DNA of 6,498 bases from an uncultured Alistipes sp. (GTDB lineage Bacteria; Bacteroidota; Bacteroidia; Bacteroidales; Rikenellaceae). Location: assembly GCA_900769445.1 (NCBI GenBank), contig CAAGGR010000065.1, forward strand, positions 1-6,498, written 5' to 3'. The position numbers and the translations under genes are program-made. Numbering within the stretch: position 1 is the stretch's first letter; every line of letters begins with the position of its first letter. This document shows positions 1-6,319 of the stretch, piece after piece. The notes under the pieces are model-generated. The model searched no databases, was not told the origin of the DNA, and was given only the letters and a program-made list of their open reading frames with translations.

Positions 1-3
1 ATA

Positions 4-130
4 ATTTCTTGTGATAAGGGGCACATCTGCTGCCGCTAACAAAAGATGCCACCAATGGGACGTACGTCAAGTACTACCCATCGGTGGCATTTTTGCCGAG
101 CGTTGCATCTGACCCCTTCTGACAAGAAAT
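4..130 (-). repeat. Long interrupted palindrome, copy 1 of 3 (inverted relative to copies 2 and 3)
   Basis: A 127-nt imperfect inverted repeat. The outer stem is ATTTCTTGT (4-12) with ACAAGAAAT (122-130). A middle section pairs poorly (about 13-40 with 95-121). The inner stem is 41-59 with 77-94, including GATGCCACC against GGTGGCAT with one A-C mismatch. The apex carries GTAC (62-65), five bases, then GTAC (71-74). Read on the minus strand, the apex and both arms align with copy 2 at 159-286: TTGTGATA and ATCTGC recur in one arm, TTGTCAGA and CAGATG in the other. It has no coding potential I believe and no T-run typical of an intrinsic terminator. The palindrome and the relationship between copies are seen directly. 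Whether it acts as RNA or DNA is unknown. Confidence 0.8.
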
Positions 131-158
131 AAACTGAAAACTGAAAGGTGCGAGACCC

Positions 159-286
159 AATTTGTTGTCAGAGTGGTGCAGATGTGGTGCATCGCAAAGG
201 AAAATATCCAGGGATAGTACACATAGTACAGCCCTGGATATTTTACTTTGGGATGTGCCGCAGATACGCCGCTATCACAACAAATT
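159..286 (+). repeat. Long interrupted palindrome, copy 2 of 3
   Basis: A 128-nt imperfect inverted repeat ending four bases from the antiporter stop codon. The outer stem is AATTTGTTGT (159-168) with ACAACAAATT (277-286), a perfect 10 bp. The inner stem is 195-213 with 232-250, where AAAATATCCAGGG pairs fully with CCCTGGATATTTT and CAAAG with CTTTG beyond one mismatch. The apex has GTAC (217-220), five bases, GTAC (226-229). Stem sequences differ from copy 1 although both fold the same way. Because it lies just 3' of the minus-strand antiporter it could stabilise or end that transcript, but neither side has a clear T-run. Confidence 0.85.
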
Positions 287-290
287 CAAC

Positions 291-1784
291 TTACTGCATT
301 TTGAGGATATTCTCAATGCCTAACTCATCTACTTTACGGATTAGTTCATCGTTATTGTCGGATACGACAAGGAGTTTGTCGGCTTTGTGAAGTTCGGTAT
401 CGCCTTTAGGAACAAAGTAGTTTCCAGAGCGATATACCATAACTACAAGGGTATGTCCTGGAAGACGTATATCCTTGAGAGTCTTACCATTACGAAGCAT
501 AGAGTTATTAACTTCTATCTCAGAGAACTCACTGCGTATATGGTCGGGGACGATAAGTTTGAAGGTGCGCTCTTTCTCCTTAAATGAGAGGTTAAGCCAG
601 TTTGCCATACCGCTTACGGTGGTACCCTGAATTAGTAGTGATATTATGGTTACGATAAAGACGACGTTAAATAGGAAGTCGGAATTATCGACATTATGAC
701 TTACAGAGTAGAGGGCAAAGATAATAGGCACTGCACCACGCAGACCTACCCATGAGACATATGTGCGCGCCTTCGTTGAGAAGTTTCGGAAAGGAGCAAG
801 ACTTAAAAAGACCGCCACAGGACGAGCAAAGAGTATCATGAAGAGGCCTATAAGTCCGCCCATAATAAGCACGTCTGGGCTCAATAGTTCGTGGATATTT
901 ACAATAAGTCCAAGTAGTAGGAATAGCACAATCTGCAACAGCCAAGTGAAACTATCAAAGAAGATTCTAAGCATGTTACGATGCACAATCTTCATATTTC
1001 CCACCACAAGACCTGCGATATATACAGCAAGGTAGCCATTACCATAGACCATCGTTGTAAACGAGAAGGTAAAAAAGGCACAAGCAAGCAACAAAACAGA
1101 GTATAGCGACTGGTTGCTTCGAATGTTTATCTTATTGATAATCCACACCGTAATACGACCAAAGAGATATCCCAATGCCGCACCTACAAGCATCTGCACA
1201 AAGAATGTACCCACGACATTGCCTGCCGTAACATTATCTCCCGTAACCACACTTACAAGCACAACAGTAAGCACATAGGCCATAGGGTCGTTACTACCAC
1301 TCTCCAACTCAAGCAGAGGGCGCAGGTTTTCCACAAGTCCCTGCTTCTTAGTACGAAGTATAGAGAATACGGATGCCGAATCGGTAGATGACATCGTCGC
1401 CGCCATAAGCAACGCAAAAGGAAGAGATATATTCTGCGACACACCCACCATAGGTGCGACAAAGTATATAAAGAGTCCAACAATTGCTGCCGTCAACGCC
1501 ACGCCGAGGGTCGCCATCACTACACCTGGTATCATCACGGGGCGTATATCCGAAAATGTGGTATCCATACCACCACCGAAGAGGATAATACAGAGTGCCA
1601 CCATACCCACAAACTCGGCAAAATCTACCGAGTGGAACGACACAAAATCATTATAGCCAAAGAGCATGCCGACACCGAGGAAGAGCAACAAAGCAGGCGC
1701 TCCAAGCCTGTATGCCGCCTTACCTGCAAGCACCGCCACAAAGAGCAGCAACGCTCCGACTAACAAGAAATTTTCATTGAGCAT
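291..1784 (-). CDS. CPA1-type K+ (or Na+)/H+ antiporter with C-terminal TrkA-C domain
   Basis: A 497-residue inner-membrane antiporter exchanging K+ or Na+ for protons, resembling the NhaP2/CvrA group. Residues 1-395 are a string of hydrophobic segments. Expected family motifs are present: TDSASVF (134-140), ESGSNDP with the Asn-Asp pair at 165-166, which in CPA1 transporters lies in the ion site, and GLRGAVPI (347-354). Residues about 405-490 are soluble and look like a TrkA-C (RCK_C) ligand-binding domain. Compared with E. coli CvrA (about 578 residues, from memory) the protein is shorter and lacks a further CorC/HlyC-like domain. The start MLNENFLL puts the first membrane helix right at the N-terminus and has AGAAGAAG just upstream. 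It lies 48 bp downstream of the TonB-family gene on the same strand, so cotranscription is plausible. The family is secure; the preferred cation cannot be read from sequence. Confidence 0.92.
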   Translation of the reverse strand: MLNENFLLVGALLLFVAVLAGKAAYRLGAPALLLFLGVGMLFGYNDFVSFHSVDFAEFVGMVALCIILFGGGMDTTFSDIRPVMIPGVVMATLGVALTAAIVGLFIYFVAPMVGVSQNISLPFALLMAATMSSTDSASVFSILRTKKQGLVENLRPLLELESGSNDPMAYVLTVVLVSVVTGDNVTAGNVVGTFFVQMLVGAALGYLFGRITVWIINKINIRSNQSLYSVLLLACAFFTFSFTTMVYGNGYLAVYIAGLVVGNMKIVHRNMLRIFFDSFTWLLQIVLFLLLGLIVNIHELLSPDVLIMGGLIGLFMILFARPVAVFLSLAPFRNFSTKARTYVSWVGLRGAVPIIFALYSVSHNVDNSDFLFNVVFIVTIISLLIQGTTVSGMANWLNLSFKEKERTFKLIVPDHIRSEFSEIEVNNSMLRNGKTLKDIRLPGHTLVVMVYRSGNYFVPKGDTELHKADKLLVVSDNNDELIRKVDELGIENILKMQ

Positions 1785-1832
1785 ATATCTTCTTCTCTAT
1801 ATCAAATTATTAGCGACTATCATTTACATATA

Positions 1833-2651
1833 CTACTGAGCCACAAAGGTATATGTAATAGTTCCGCGATGCGACAGAGGGGCGCTATCATCGATCTTAA
1901 ATAGCGTCTTACGATGTTGCGCAGCATACAACGCCTGCTCGTTTAGCTCCTTATTTGTTGACGATGCTATGCGAGCCTGTGTAACCTTACCATTGCGATC
2001 GAGCCAGACATCTACAACCACTATACCACCGCCCTTACTGCGGTAAGCTGGCACATACAAATCGCGATGATGACGCACCGGATCGGAGAAGTTATAGGCC
2101 ACGGTTACAGCACCCGAGAATTTTCCCTTCTCGCCATTGCCCTTATCTGCACCAGCACCTTCGCCTTCACCTCCCTTACCAATCTCGTTCACTTCGCGCA
2201 TACCGCTCTCAAACTCCCTACGGTTAGCAGCCATATCGGAGGCAATCTTATCCATCATCTCCTGGGTCTGGCTGTCATGACCGAGTTTACTACTCGAGCC
2301 AGATGTTTCAGAGGCATCATTCGATTGTAGGTTTTTAACCTTTTGCACCTCCTGCAAGCGTCTATCAATCTCATCTTGCAACTGGTCGCGCTTACGCTTC
2401 AGCTCCTCTACTTCCGCCTCGGAAGGCACCTCCTCGACAAACTCTACAAGGTACTCGACAGGTGGAAGTGTAAAGCTGTATCGTGCTGTAGCCAACCACG
2501 TTCCGCCCAAAATAAAGGTTAGTAAAACAACTATCAGGCCGACACGATGCGTGTATAGCCACTCGCCCAAAGACTCCTTACGCGTAGCGCCAAGATCTAT
2601 ACCCCTGCGGTGTGAAACGACTCTTTTTATATCTTTATTGCTCTTTTGCAT
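1833..2651 (-). CDS. TonB-family energy transducer-like protein
   Basis: A 272-residue protein with one membrane anchor. Residues 1-36 are basic and cytoplasmic, and 37-56 form a hydrophobic helix. The segment 75-107 is rich in Glu, Lys, Arg and Gln with coiled-coil character. Residues 108-155 are polar and 158-178 form a Gly/Glu/Lys-rich linker. Residues about 195-272 match a TonB C-terminal domain: GGGIVVVDVWLDRNGKVTQARI, a helix with NEQALYAA, then a final strand GTITYTFVAQ. TonB proteins pass proton-motive energy from ExbB/ExbD to outer-membrane receptors. This one lacks the usual Pro-Lys/Pro-Glu spacer and no exbB or exbD lies in the window, so its partner is uncertain. The ATG at 2651 precedes a basic N-terminus suitable for an inside-facing anchor. 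A TAnnTTTG box lies about 35 bp upstream. Alternative: a TonB-domain protein with another envelope role. Confidence 0.85.
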   Translation of the reverse strand: MQKSNKDIKRVVSHRRGIDLGATRKESLGEWLYTHRVGLIVVLLTFILGGTWLATARYSFTLPPVEYLVEFVEEVPSEAEVEELKRKRDQLQDEIDRRLQEVQKVKNLQSNDASETSGSSSKLGHDSQTQEMMDKIASDMAANRREFESGMREVNEIGKGGEGEGAGADKGNGEKGKFSGAVTVAYNFSDPVRHHRDLYVPAYRSKGGGIVVVDVWLDRNGKVTQARIASSTNKELNEQALYAAQHRKTLFKIDDSAPLSHRGTITYTFVAQ

Positions 2652-2684
2652 TAAATTATTGCGTTATCTTCATATAAATCAATG

Positions 2685-2692
2685 CAAAAATA
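2685..2692 (-). promoter_or_regulatory. Candidate Bacteroidetes -7 box for the TonB-family gene
   Basis: On the minus strand this reads TATTTTTG, matching the Bacteroidetes TAnnTTTG -7 element, about 33-35 nt before the ATG at 2651. No good TTTG -33 element is visible upstream. It lies only 22 bp from the opposing lpxC box, so the two promoters would share upstream DNA. Confidence 0.5.
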
Positions 2693-2714
2693 GTAATTAT
2701 TTTAGAAATTTTAC

Positions 2715-2722
2715 TACATTTG
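2715..2722 (+). promoter_or_regulatory. Candidate Bacteroidetes -7 box for the lpxC/fabZ-lpxA operon
   Basis: TACATTTG matches the TAnnTTTG consensus. A start about seven bases downstream would give a leader of roughly 65 nt before the lpxC/fabZ ATG. The -33 region is AT-rich without a clear TTTG. I see no strong hairpin or riboswitch in the leader. Confidence 0.55.
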
Positions 2723-2795
2723 TACCATTATGACAAAATTAGGTTGTTTATCTTCTCTCTTTTCAAGAGAGGTGGACGTTGCAACAAAATAAAAA

Positions 2796-4190
2796 ATGAA
2801 TATTATGGCAACAAAACAGCAGACACTTGCCTCGGCAATTTCGTTCTCAGGCAAGGGACTTCATACAGGTCTTCAGGTAGATATGACCGTAAAACCAGCT
2901 GAGGAGAACACTGGTATCATCTTCCGTCGTGTCGACTTGGAGGAGCAGCCAGAGGTGCCAGCATTGTGCGAGTTTGTTACAGACACATCACGCGGTACCA
3001 CCATCGAGAAGGGCGCAGCTAAGGTTAGCACTATCGAGCATATCATGTCAGCGTTGTGGACTTTGGGTGTCGACAATGCTATCATCGACATCAACGCTCC
3101 AGAGACTCCAATTATGGATGGCTCAGCTAAGGAGTATGCAGAGCGCATCTTGGAGGTAGGCACTGTAGAGCAGGAGGCTGATCGCAAGTATTATGAGGTA
3201 ACCGAGAAGCAGGTATACACCCTCCCAGAGAAGGGTGTAGCTATCGTTCTATATCCAGATGATGAGTACTCAGTATCTGTACATGTAGACTACAACTCTA
3301 AGGTTGTGGGTAACCAGTACGCAGTTTATAGCAAGGAGGATAACTACACCGAGAAGATTGCTATGTGTCGTACCTTCGTGTTCCTACACGAGTTGGAGCC
3401 ACTTCTAAACCTAAACCTCATCAAGGGTGGCGACTTGGACAATGCTATCGTCGTTGTTGAGAATCCTGTTCCAGACTCACAGCTCGAGCGCCTAAAGAGC
3501 ATCTTCGGCAAGGATAATATCGAGGTTACTGGTGGTTATCTTAACAACCAGCAGCTCCGTGCCAACAATGAGCTTGCGCGCCATAAGCTTCTCGACTTGC
3601 TTGGCGACTTTGCGTTGCTTGGCATGCGTATCAAGGGTCGTGTATGGGCTACCCGTCCTGGCCACTACGCAAATACAGAGTTTATGAAGGAGCTTTCGCG
3701 CACTATCCGTCGTAGCGGCGAGAAGCCAATGTACAAGTATAGCTCTAAGGATCAGCCATTGATGGAGATCAACAAGATTAAGTCTATCCTTCCACACCGT
3801 CCACCATTCCTCCTTGTTGACCGCGTAGCTCATATTGACGATAATTTCATCTGCGGTATCAAGCAGGTATCTATGAATGAGCCATTCTTCGTAGGCCACT
3901 TCCCAGAGGAGCCTGTGATGCCAGGTGTACTTATCGTAGAGGCTATGGCACAGTGCTGCGGCATTCTCGTACTTAGCAGAATTGAGGACCCAGAGAACTA
4001 CTCGACATACTTCCTTAAGGCTGACAACGTTAAGTGGAAGCGTAAGGTTGTCCCAGGCGATACACTCCAGATTGAGTGTCAGATGATTGATATGCGTCGC
4101 GGTATCTGCACAGCAATATGTAAGGCATTTGTTGGCGGACAGCTCGCATCAGAGGCGATACTCACAGCCCAGATGGCAAAGAAAAAATAA
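2796..4190 (+). CDS. lpxC/fabZ: Bifunctional UDP-3-O-acyl-GlcNAc deacetylase / 3-hydroxyacyl-ACP dehydratase (LpxC-FabZ fusion)
   Basis: A 464-residue cytoplasmic fusion. Residues 1 to about 315 are LpxC, the zinc deacetylase that commits UDP-3-O-acyl-GlcNAc to lipid A. Visible active-site residues are Glu81-His82 in STIEHIMSAL, His263 and Asp267 in RHKLLDLLGD, and His290 in RPGHYAN. By alignment with E. coli LpxC the zinc ligands are His82, His263 and Asp267. Residues about 322-464 are FabZ, which dehydrates 3-hydroxyacyl-ACP. ILPHRPPFLLVDRV is followed by GHFPEEPVMPGV, with catalytic His368 and Glu382 spaced 14 apart as in E. coli FabZ (His54/Glu68). Both halves look intact. The fusion is known from Bacteroidetes. 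The start may be 2796 or the in-frame ATG at 2805, which gives MATKQQTL, closer to typical LpxC N-termini; no Shine-Dalgarno site decides between them. lpxA follows after 23 bp, so the two are probably one operon. Confidence 0.97.
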   Translation: MNIMATKQQTLASAISFSGKGLHTGLQVDMTVKPAEENTGIIFRRVDLEEQPEVPALCEFVTDTSRGTTIEKGAAKVSTIEHIMSALWTLGVDNAIIDINAPETPIMDGSAKEYAERILEVGTVEQEADRKYYEVTEKQVYTLPEKGVAIVLYPDDEYSVSVHVDYNSKVVGNQYAVYSKEDNYTEKIAMCRTFVFLHELEPLLNLNLIKGGDLDNAIVVVENPVPDSQLERLKSIFGKDNIEVTGGYLNNQQLRANNELARHKLLDLLGDFALLGMRIKGRVWATRPGHYANTEFMKELSRTIRRSGEKPMYKYSSKDQPLMEINKIKSILPHRPPFLLVDRVAHIDDNFICGIKQVSMNEPFFVGHFPEEPVMPGVLIVEAMAQCCGILVLSRIEDPENYSTYFLKADNVKWKRKVVPGDTLQIECQMIDMRRGICTAICKAFVGGQLASEAILTAQMAKKK

Positions 4191-4213
4191 TTGAAGAAAT
4201 AAAGATTCGTGTT

Positions 4214-4999
4214 ATGATTAGTAATTTGGCGTACGTTCACCCAGACGCAAAGATTGGTAAGAACGTTACTATTGAGCCTTTTGCATACATCGAGGGCGAT
4301 GTTGTTATTGGCGACGACTGCTGGATTGGCCCACACGCTATCATCTATGATGGCGCACGTTTGGGTAAGGGTAATAAGATTCACCCAGGCGCATGTATCT
4401 CATGTCTTCCTCAGGATTTGAAGTTCGCAGGCGAGAAGACTACTGCGGTTATCGGCGACTACAACGATATCCGCGAGTGCGTAACAATCTCTCGTGGTAC
4501 AGCATCACGTGGTACTACCGTTGTTGGTAGCAACAACTTGCTTATGGCATACGTTCACGTTGCCCACGATGACGTTGTAGGTAGCCACTGCGTTATCGCC
4601 AACCGCGTATCATTGGCTGGCGAGGTTGAGATTGGCGATTGGGTTGTTATCGGTGGCCACGCAGCTATCCACCAGTGGATCCATGTTGGCGACCACTGTA
4701 TGGTTCAGGGTGGTGCTCTTGTATCTCAGGACATCCCACCATACGTTATCGTAACAAATGGCGAGGCTCGCTATGCAGGTATCAATAAGGTAGGCCTTTC
4801 ACGCCGTGGCTTCACAGCTGAGCAGATCGAGGCTATCCATAACACTTGCCGCATCTTGTTCCAGAGCGACCTTAACTATATCACAGGTTGCGATAAGGCA
4901 GAGACAGAGCTTCCACAGAGCGCCGAGCGCGACTACTTGATTAAGTTCATTCGCAACTCTAAGCGTGGCGTTATCAAGCAGTACCAGTCGCGTAGATAA
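4214..4999 (+). CDS. lpxA: Acyl-ACP--UDP-N-acetylglucosamine O-acyltransferase
   Basis: A 261-residue cytoplasmic homotrimer-type enzyme that moves a 3-hydroxyacyl chain from ACP to O-3 of UDP-GlcNAc, the first step of lipid A synthesis. Residues 1 to about 185 are left-handed beta-helix hexapeptide repeats (for example AKIGKN, VVIGDD, ARLGKG, VEIGDW). Residues about 190-261 are the helical C-terminal domain beginning KVGLSRRGF. The catalytic base is His118 in VHVAHDD, equivalent to E. coli His125; His115 and His153 match His122 and His160. E. coli His144 is replaced by Glu137 (LAGEV). Gly166 aligns with E. coli Gly173 of the acyl-length ruler, which would suit a long acyl chain; this is inference. 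The length is normal (E. coli 262). The start MISNLAYVHPDAKIG fits the family, and the ATG lies 23 bp after the lpxC/fabZ stop. Confidence 0.97.
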   Translation: MISNLAYVHPDAKIGKNVTIEPFAYIEGDVVIGDDCWIGPHAIIYDGARLGKGNKIHPGACISCLPQDLKFAGEKTTAVIGDYNDIRECVTISRGTASRGTTVVGSNNLLMAYVHVAHDDVVGSHCVIANRVSLAGEVEIGDWVVIGGHAAIHQWIHVGDHCMVQGGALVSQDIPPYVIVTNGEARYAGINKVGLSRRGFTAEQIEAIHNTCRILFQSDLNYITGCDKAETELPQSAERDYLIKFIRNSKRGVIKQYQSRR

Positions 5000-5023
5000 T
5001 AAACACATTTCATAGTAATAAAG

Positions 5024-5059
5024 ATGGGGTTGTCCAATAATATTGATGGACAACCCCAT
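5024..5059. terminator. Bidirectional intrinsic-type terminator between lpxA and the MerR-type gene
   Basis: A perfect 13-bp stem, ATGGGGTTGTCCA (5024-5036) with TGGACAACCCCAT (5047-5059), and a 10-base loop. It is followed by TGTTTA on the plus strand and CTTTATTA on the minus strand, so the T-runs are short. It sits 24 bp after the lpxA stop and 21 bp after the convergent regulator's stop, the expected place for a shared terminator. Confidence 0.8.
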
Positions 5060-5080
5060 TGTTTATAGAGACAGACTACT

Positions 5081-5905
5081 TTACTCTATTGGAATCTGAA
5101 CAATAGATAGCCACTTCTCAGGATCCTCCTGATTCCAAGCTCCATCTATATAGCAGGTGCGCGGATGCCCCGCAATTTTGTAGCCCTGCTCTTCCATATA
5201 CTTGAAGGCTTCAGTGTAGGACTCATAAAAACGCTCGTATGGTCCCACGTGCTTCATACATAGAGCCTTTGGCACGGCAGCAAGACGCTTAAACTGTATG
5301 ATATTGCTATCAATACCCATCTCCTCCACCTGCTCACAATACTCTATATCAATGTCTGTGGGATGATACTCCTTCGCGTGCTCAATAGTGAAACAATATC
5401 CAGGCGGTGGACATTTACAACCAAGACGCTGCATCTCTGGACCAATCTTATTTACACAGAGTGCCCCCAATGCACTATAGTCCGCAATGACTTCACGATG
5501 ACTTGCCACGATAATCTCTGGCAACGATTGAATGCTAAATTTTTCCATTGTGTTTTTTTGTTTGTGAGAGTCTAACCACCTGAGCAGCTGCCTGCGACGC
5601 TCCATCAGCAATTGCAGTTGCTGCTCTGTCTCCTCTATTTTTTGAGTCAACTGATTAACACTTGGCATCTGCGCACCAGCATCGAACAACTCTTTAATCT
5701 CCTCTAATGTGAAACCCTGTCGTTGTAAATCTCGTATGGCATTTAGCCTCTGCATCTGCGATATGCTGTAGTAGCGATACCCAGTCCACTTGTCTACCTC
5801 TTCGGGCATAAGCAATCCTCTCTGCTCATAGTGGCGCAAGGTCTTTACCGTTACCTGCATCATCTTGGAAAACTCTCCGATTTTTAATTTTGTATTATTA
5901 CTCAT
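5081..5905 (-). CDS. MerR-family transcriptional regulator with GyrI-like effector-binding domain
   Basis: A 274-residue cytoplasmic regulator. Residues 7-75 are a MerR winged helix-turn-helix: KIGEFSKMMQVTVKTLRHYE, then RGLLMPE and TGYRYY, with a second helix pair RLNAIRDLQRQGFTLEEI. Residues about 84-118 (Gln/Glu/Leu/Arg-rich) form the dimerising coiled coil. Residues about 120-274 look like a GyrI-like/AraC-type effector-binding domain, as in BmrR, starting FSIQSLPEIIVASHREV and ending EKWLSIVQIPIE. Such regulators bind hydrophobic or cationic small molecules and untwist promoters with long spacers. Residues 160-171 include several Cys (CKCPPPGYC), but the position does not match the Cys motifs of metal-sensing MerR proteins. 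The start at 5905 gives MSNNTKLKIGEFSK, normal for the family. It is convergent with lpxA and no target gene is adjacent on the left. A dyad within its own promoter suggests autoregulation. Confidence 0.93.
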   Translation of the reverse strand: MSNNTKLKIGEFSKMMQVTVKTLRHYEQRGLLMPEEVDKWTGYRYYSISQMQRLNAIRDLQRQGFTLEEIKELFDAGAQMPSVNQLTQKIEETEQQLQLLMERRRQLLRWLDSHKQKNTMEKFSIQSLPEIIVASHREVIADYSALGALCVNKIGPEMQRLGCKCPPPGYCFTIEHAKEYHPTDIDIEYCEQVEEMGIDSNIIQFKRLAAVPKALCMKHVGPYERFYESYTEAFKYMEEQGYKIAGHPRTCYIDGAWNQEDPEKWLSIVQIPIE

Positions 5906-5933
5906 AATCGTACGATATTTTTGCTAGCGAGTG

Positions 5934-5941
5934 CAAAGTTA
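5934..5941 (-). promoter_or_regulatory. Candidate -7 box of the MerR-type regulator gene
   Basis: On the minus strand this reads TAACTTTG, an exact match to TAnnTTTG, about 29 bp upstream of the ATG at 5905. A TTGAC at 5962-5966 could serve as the -33 element, leaving a long spacer of about 22 bp. Confidence 0.6.
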
Positions 5942-5946
5942 ATATA

Positions 5947-5965
5947 TGACCCAAGGTACGAGTCA
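5947..5965. promoter_or_regulatory. Candidate MerR-type operator dyad
   Basis: A 19-bp imperfect dyad, TGACCC-N7-GAGTCA, with five of six half-site pairs symmetric. It lies immediately upstream of the -7 box, inside the promoter spacer, which is the standard position for MerR-family operators of about this length. Binding is inferred from placement and symmetry only. Confidence 0.45.
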
Positions 5966-6059
5966 AGAGAAACGCTCAATTATTTTTGATACAAAGTGAT
6001 ATATATAATATAGGTATAGCGTACCAACAGAGTAAACGACCTCAAGGTCTGCGCTAGCT

Positions 6060-6098
6060 AAAAGGGTGGCTGACTAAAAAGTAACTTAGCCAGCCCCC
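6060..6098 (-). terminator. Terminator-like hairpin for a minus-strand transcript
   Basis: On the minus strand, GGCTGGCTAA (6095-6086) pairs with TTAGTCAGCC (6077-6068) with one mismatch, extended by a GG/CC pair beyond a second mismatch. The loop is 8 bases and TTTT (6063-6060) follows. This would end a transcript coming from the right: either a small RNA within 6100-6320 or read-through from a gene beyond the window. No coding gene in the window needs it. Confidence 0.55.
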
Positions 6099-6142
6099 AT
6101 AACCTAAGAGAGTGAATACTAATGTAATAGGATTAACTAATA

Positions 6143-6270
6143 AGCTTAACTTGCCGAGGATTGCTTTGCAATCTTTTCTCGGCTTTAATCGGCGGCACCT
6201 CGACATAATAGACTTGTCTCTTCTGCCCTCGGCTTGCACGATTATCCTCTGTTACACAGAGTGTTAAGCT
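6143..6270. other. Cluster of nested inverted repeats, possible small structured RNA
   Basis: No gene is supported in 5906-6319, but this part holds several pairings. AGCTTAAC (6143-6150) is complementary to GTTAAGCT (6263-6270) and could close the segment. Inside are GCCGAG/CTCGGC (6153-6158 with 6178-6183) enclosing GATTGC-TTT-GCAATC (6159-6173), and CTCTGT-TAC-ACAGAG (6247-6261). CCTCGGC at 6227-6233 can compete for GCCGAGG at 6153-6159. With the minus-strand terminator at 6060-6098 this could be a minus-strand RNA of about 200 nt. I do not recognise RNase P RNA, tmRNA, SRP RNA or a riboswitch. It could also be chance pairing. Confidence 0.35.
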
Positions 6271-6319
6271 CACTAACAACAATTATACTGCTAATAAGAA
6301 AAGAATAGGTAGTAGCCTC

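Noticed and set aside
4..286. Integron attC-like recombination sites
   Set aside because: The length and hairpin shape fit, but the ends lack the RYYYAAC/GTTRRRY core sites, no cassette genes lie between the copies, and here the apex rather than the base is conserved.
4..286. CRISPR array
   Set aside because: There are only two units, they are inverted relative to each other and about 128 nt long with diverged sequence; nothing resembles short identical repeats with regular spacers.
159..286. Palindrome copy 2 as the antiporter's ordinary intrinsic terminator
   Set aside because: The position fits, but there is no T-run on the minus strand after the stem, the structure is far longer than a terminator, and related copies occur away from gene ends.
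148..390. An 80-codon plus-strand reading frame over palindrome copy 2
   Set aside because: It runs through the palindrome and then antisense into the well-supported antiporter gene; no family resemblance.
3492..3899. A 135-codon minus-strand reading frame inside lpxC/fabZ
   Set aside because: It is antisense to a gene with intact catalytic motifs, and its translation resembles no protein I know.
6038..6049. GACCT-CA-AGGTC as an operator or hairpin
   Set aside because: A 5-bp stem with a 2-base loop, no nearby promoter element; expected by chance in this length of AT-rich DNA.
6054..6239. A 61-codon minus-strand reading frame in the 5906-6319 gap
   Set aside because: It ends across the terminator-like hairpin and overlaps the nested inverted repeats. 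It has no convincing start context and no recognisable domain, so the structure explains the sequence better than a protein. I give it a small residual chance of being a real small protein.
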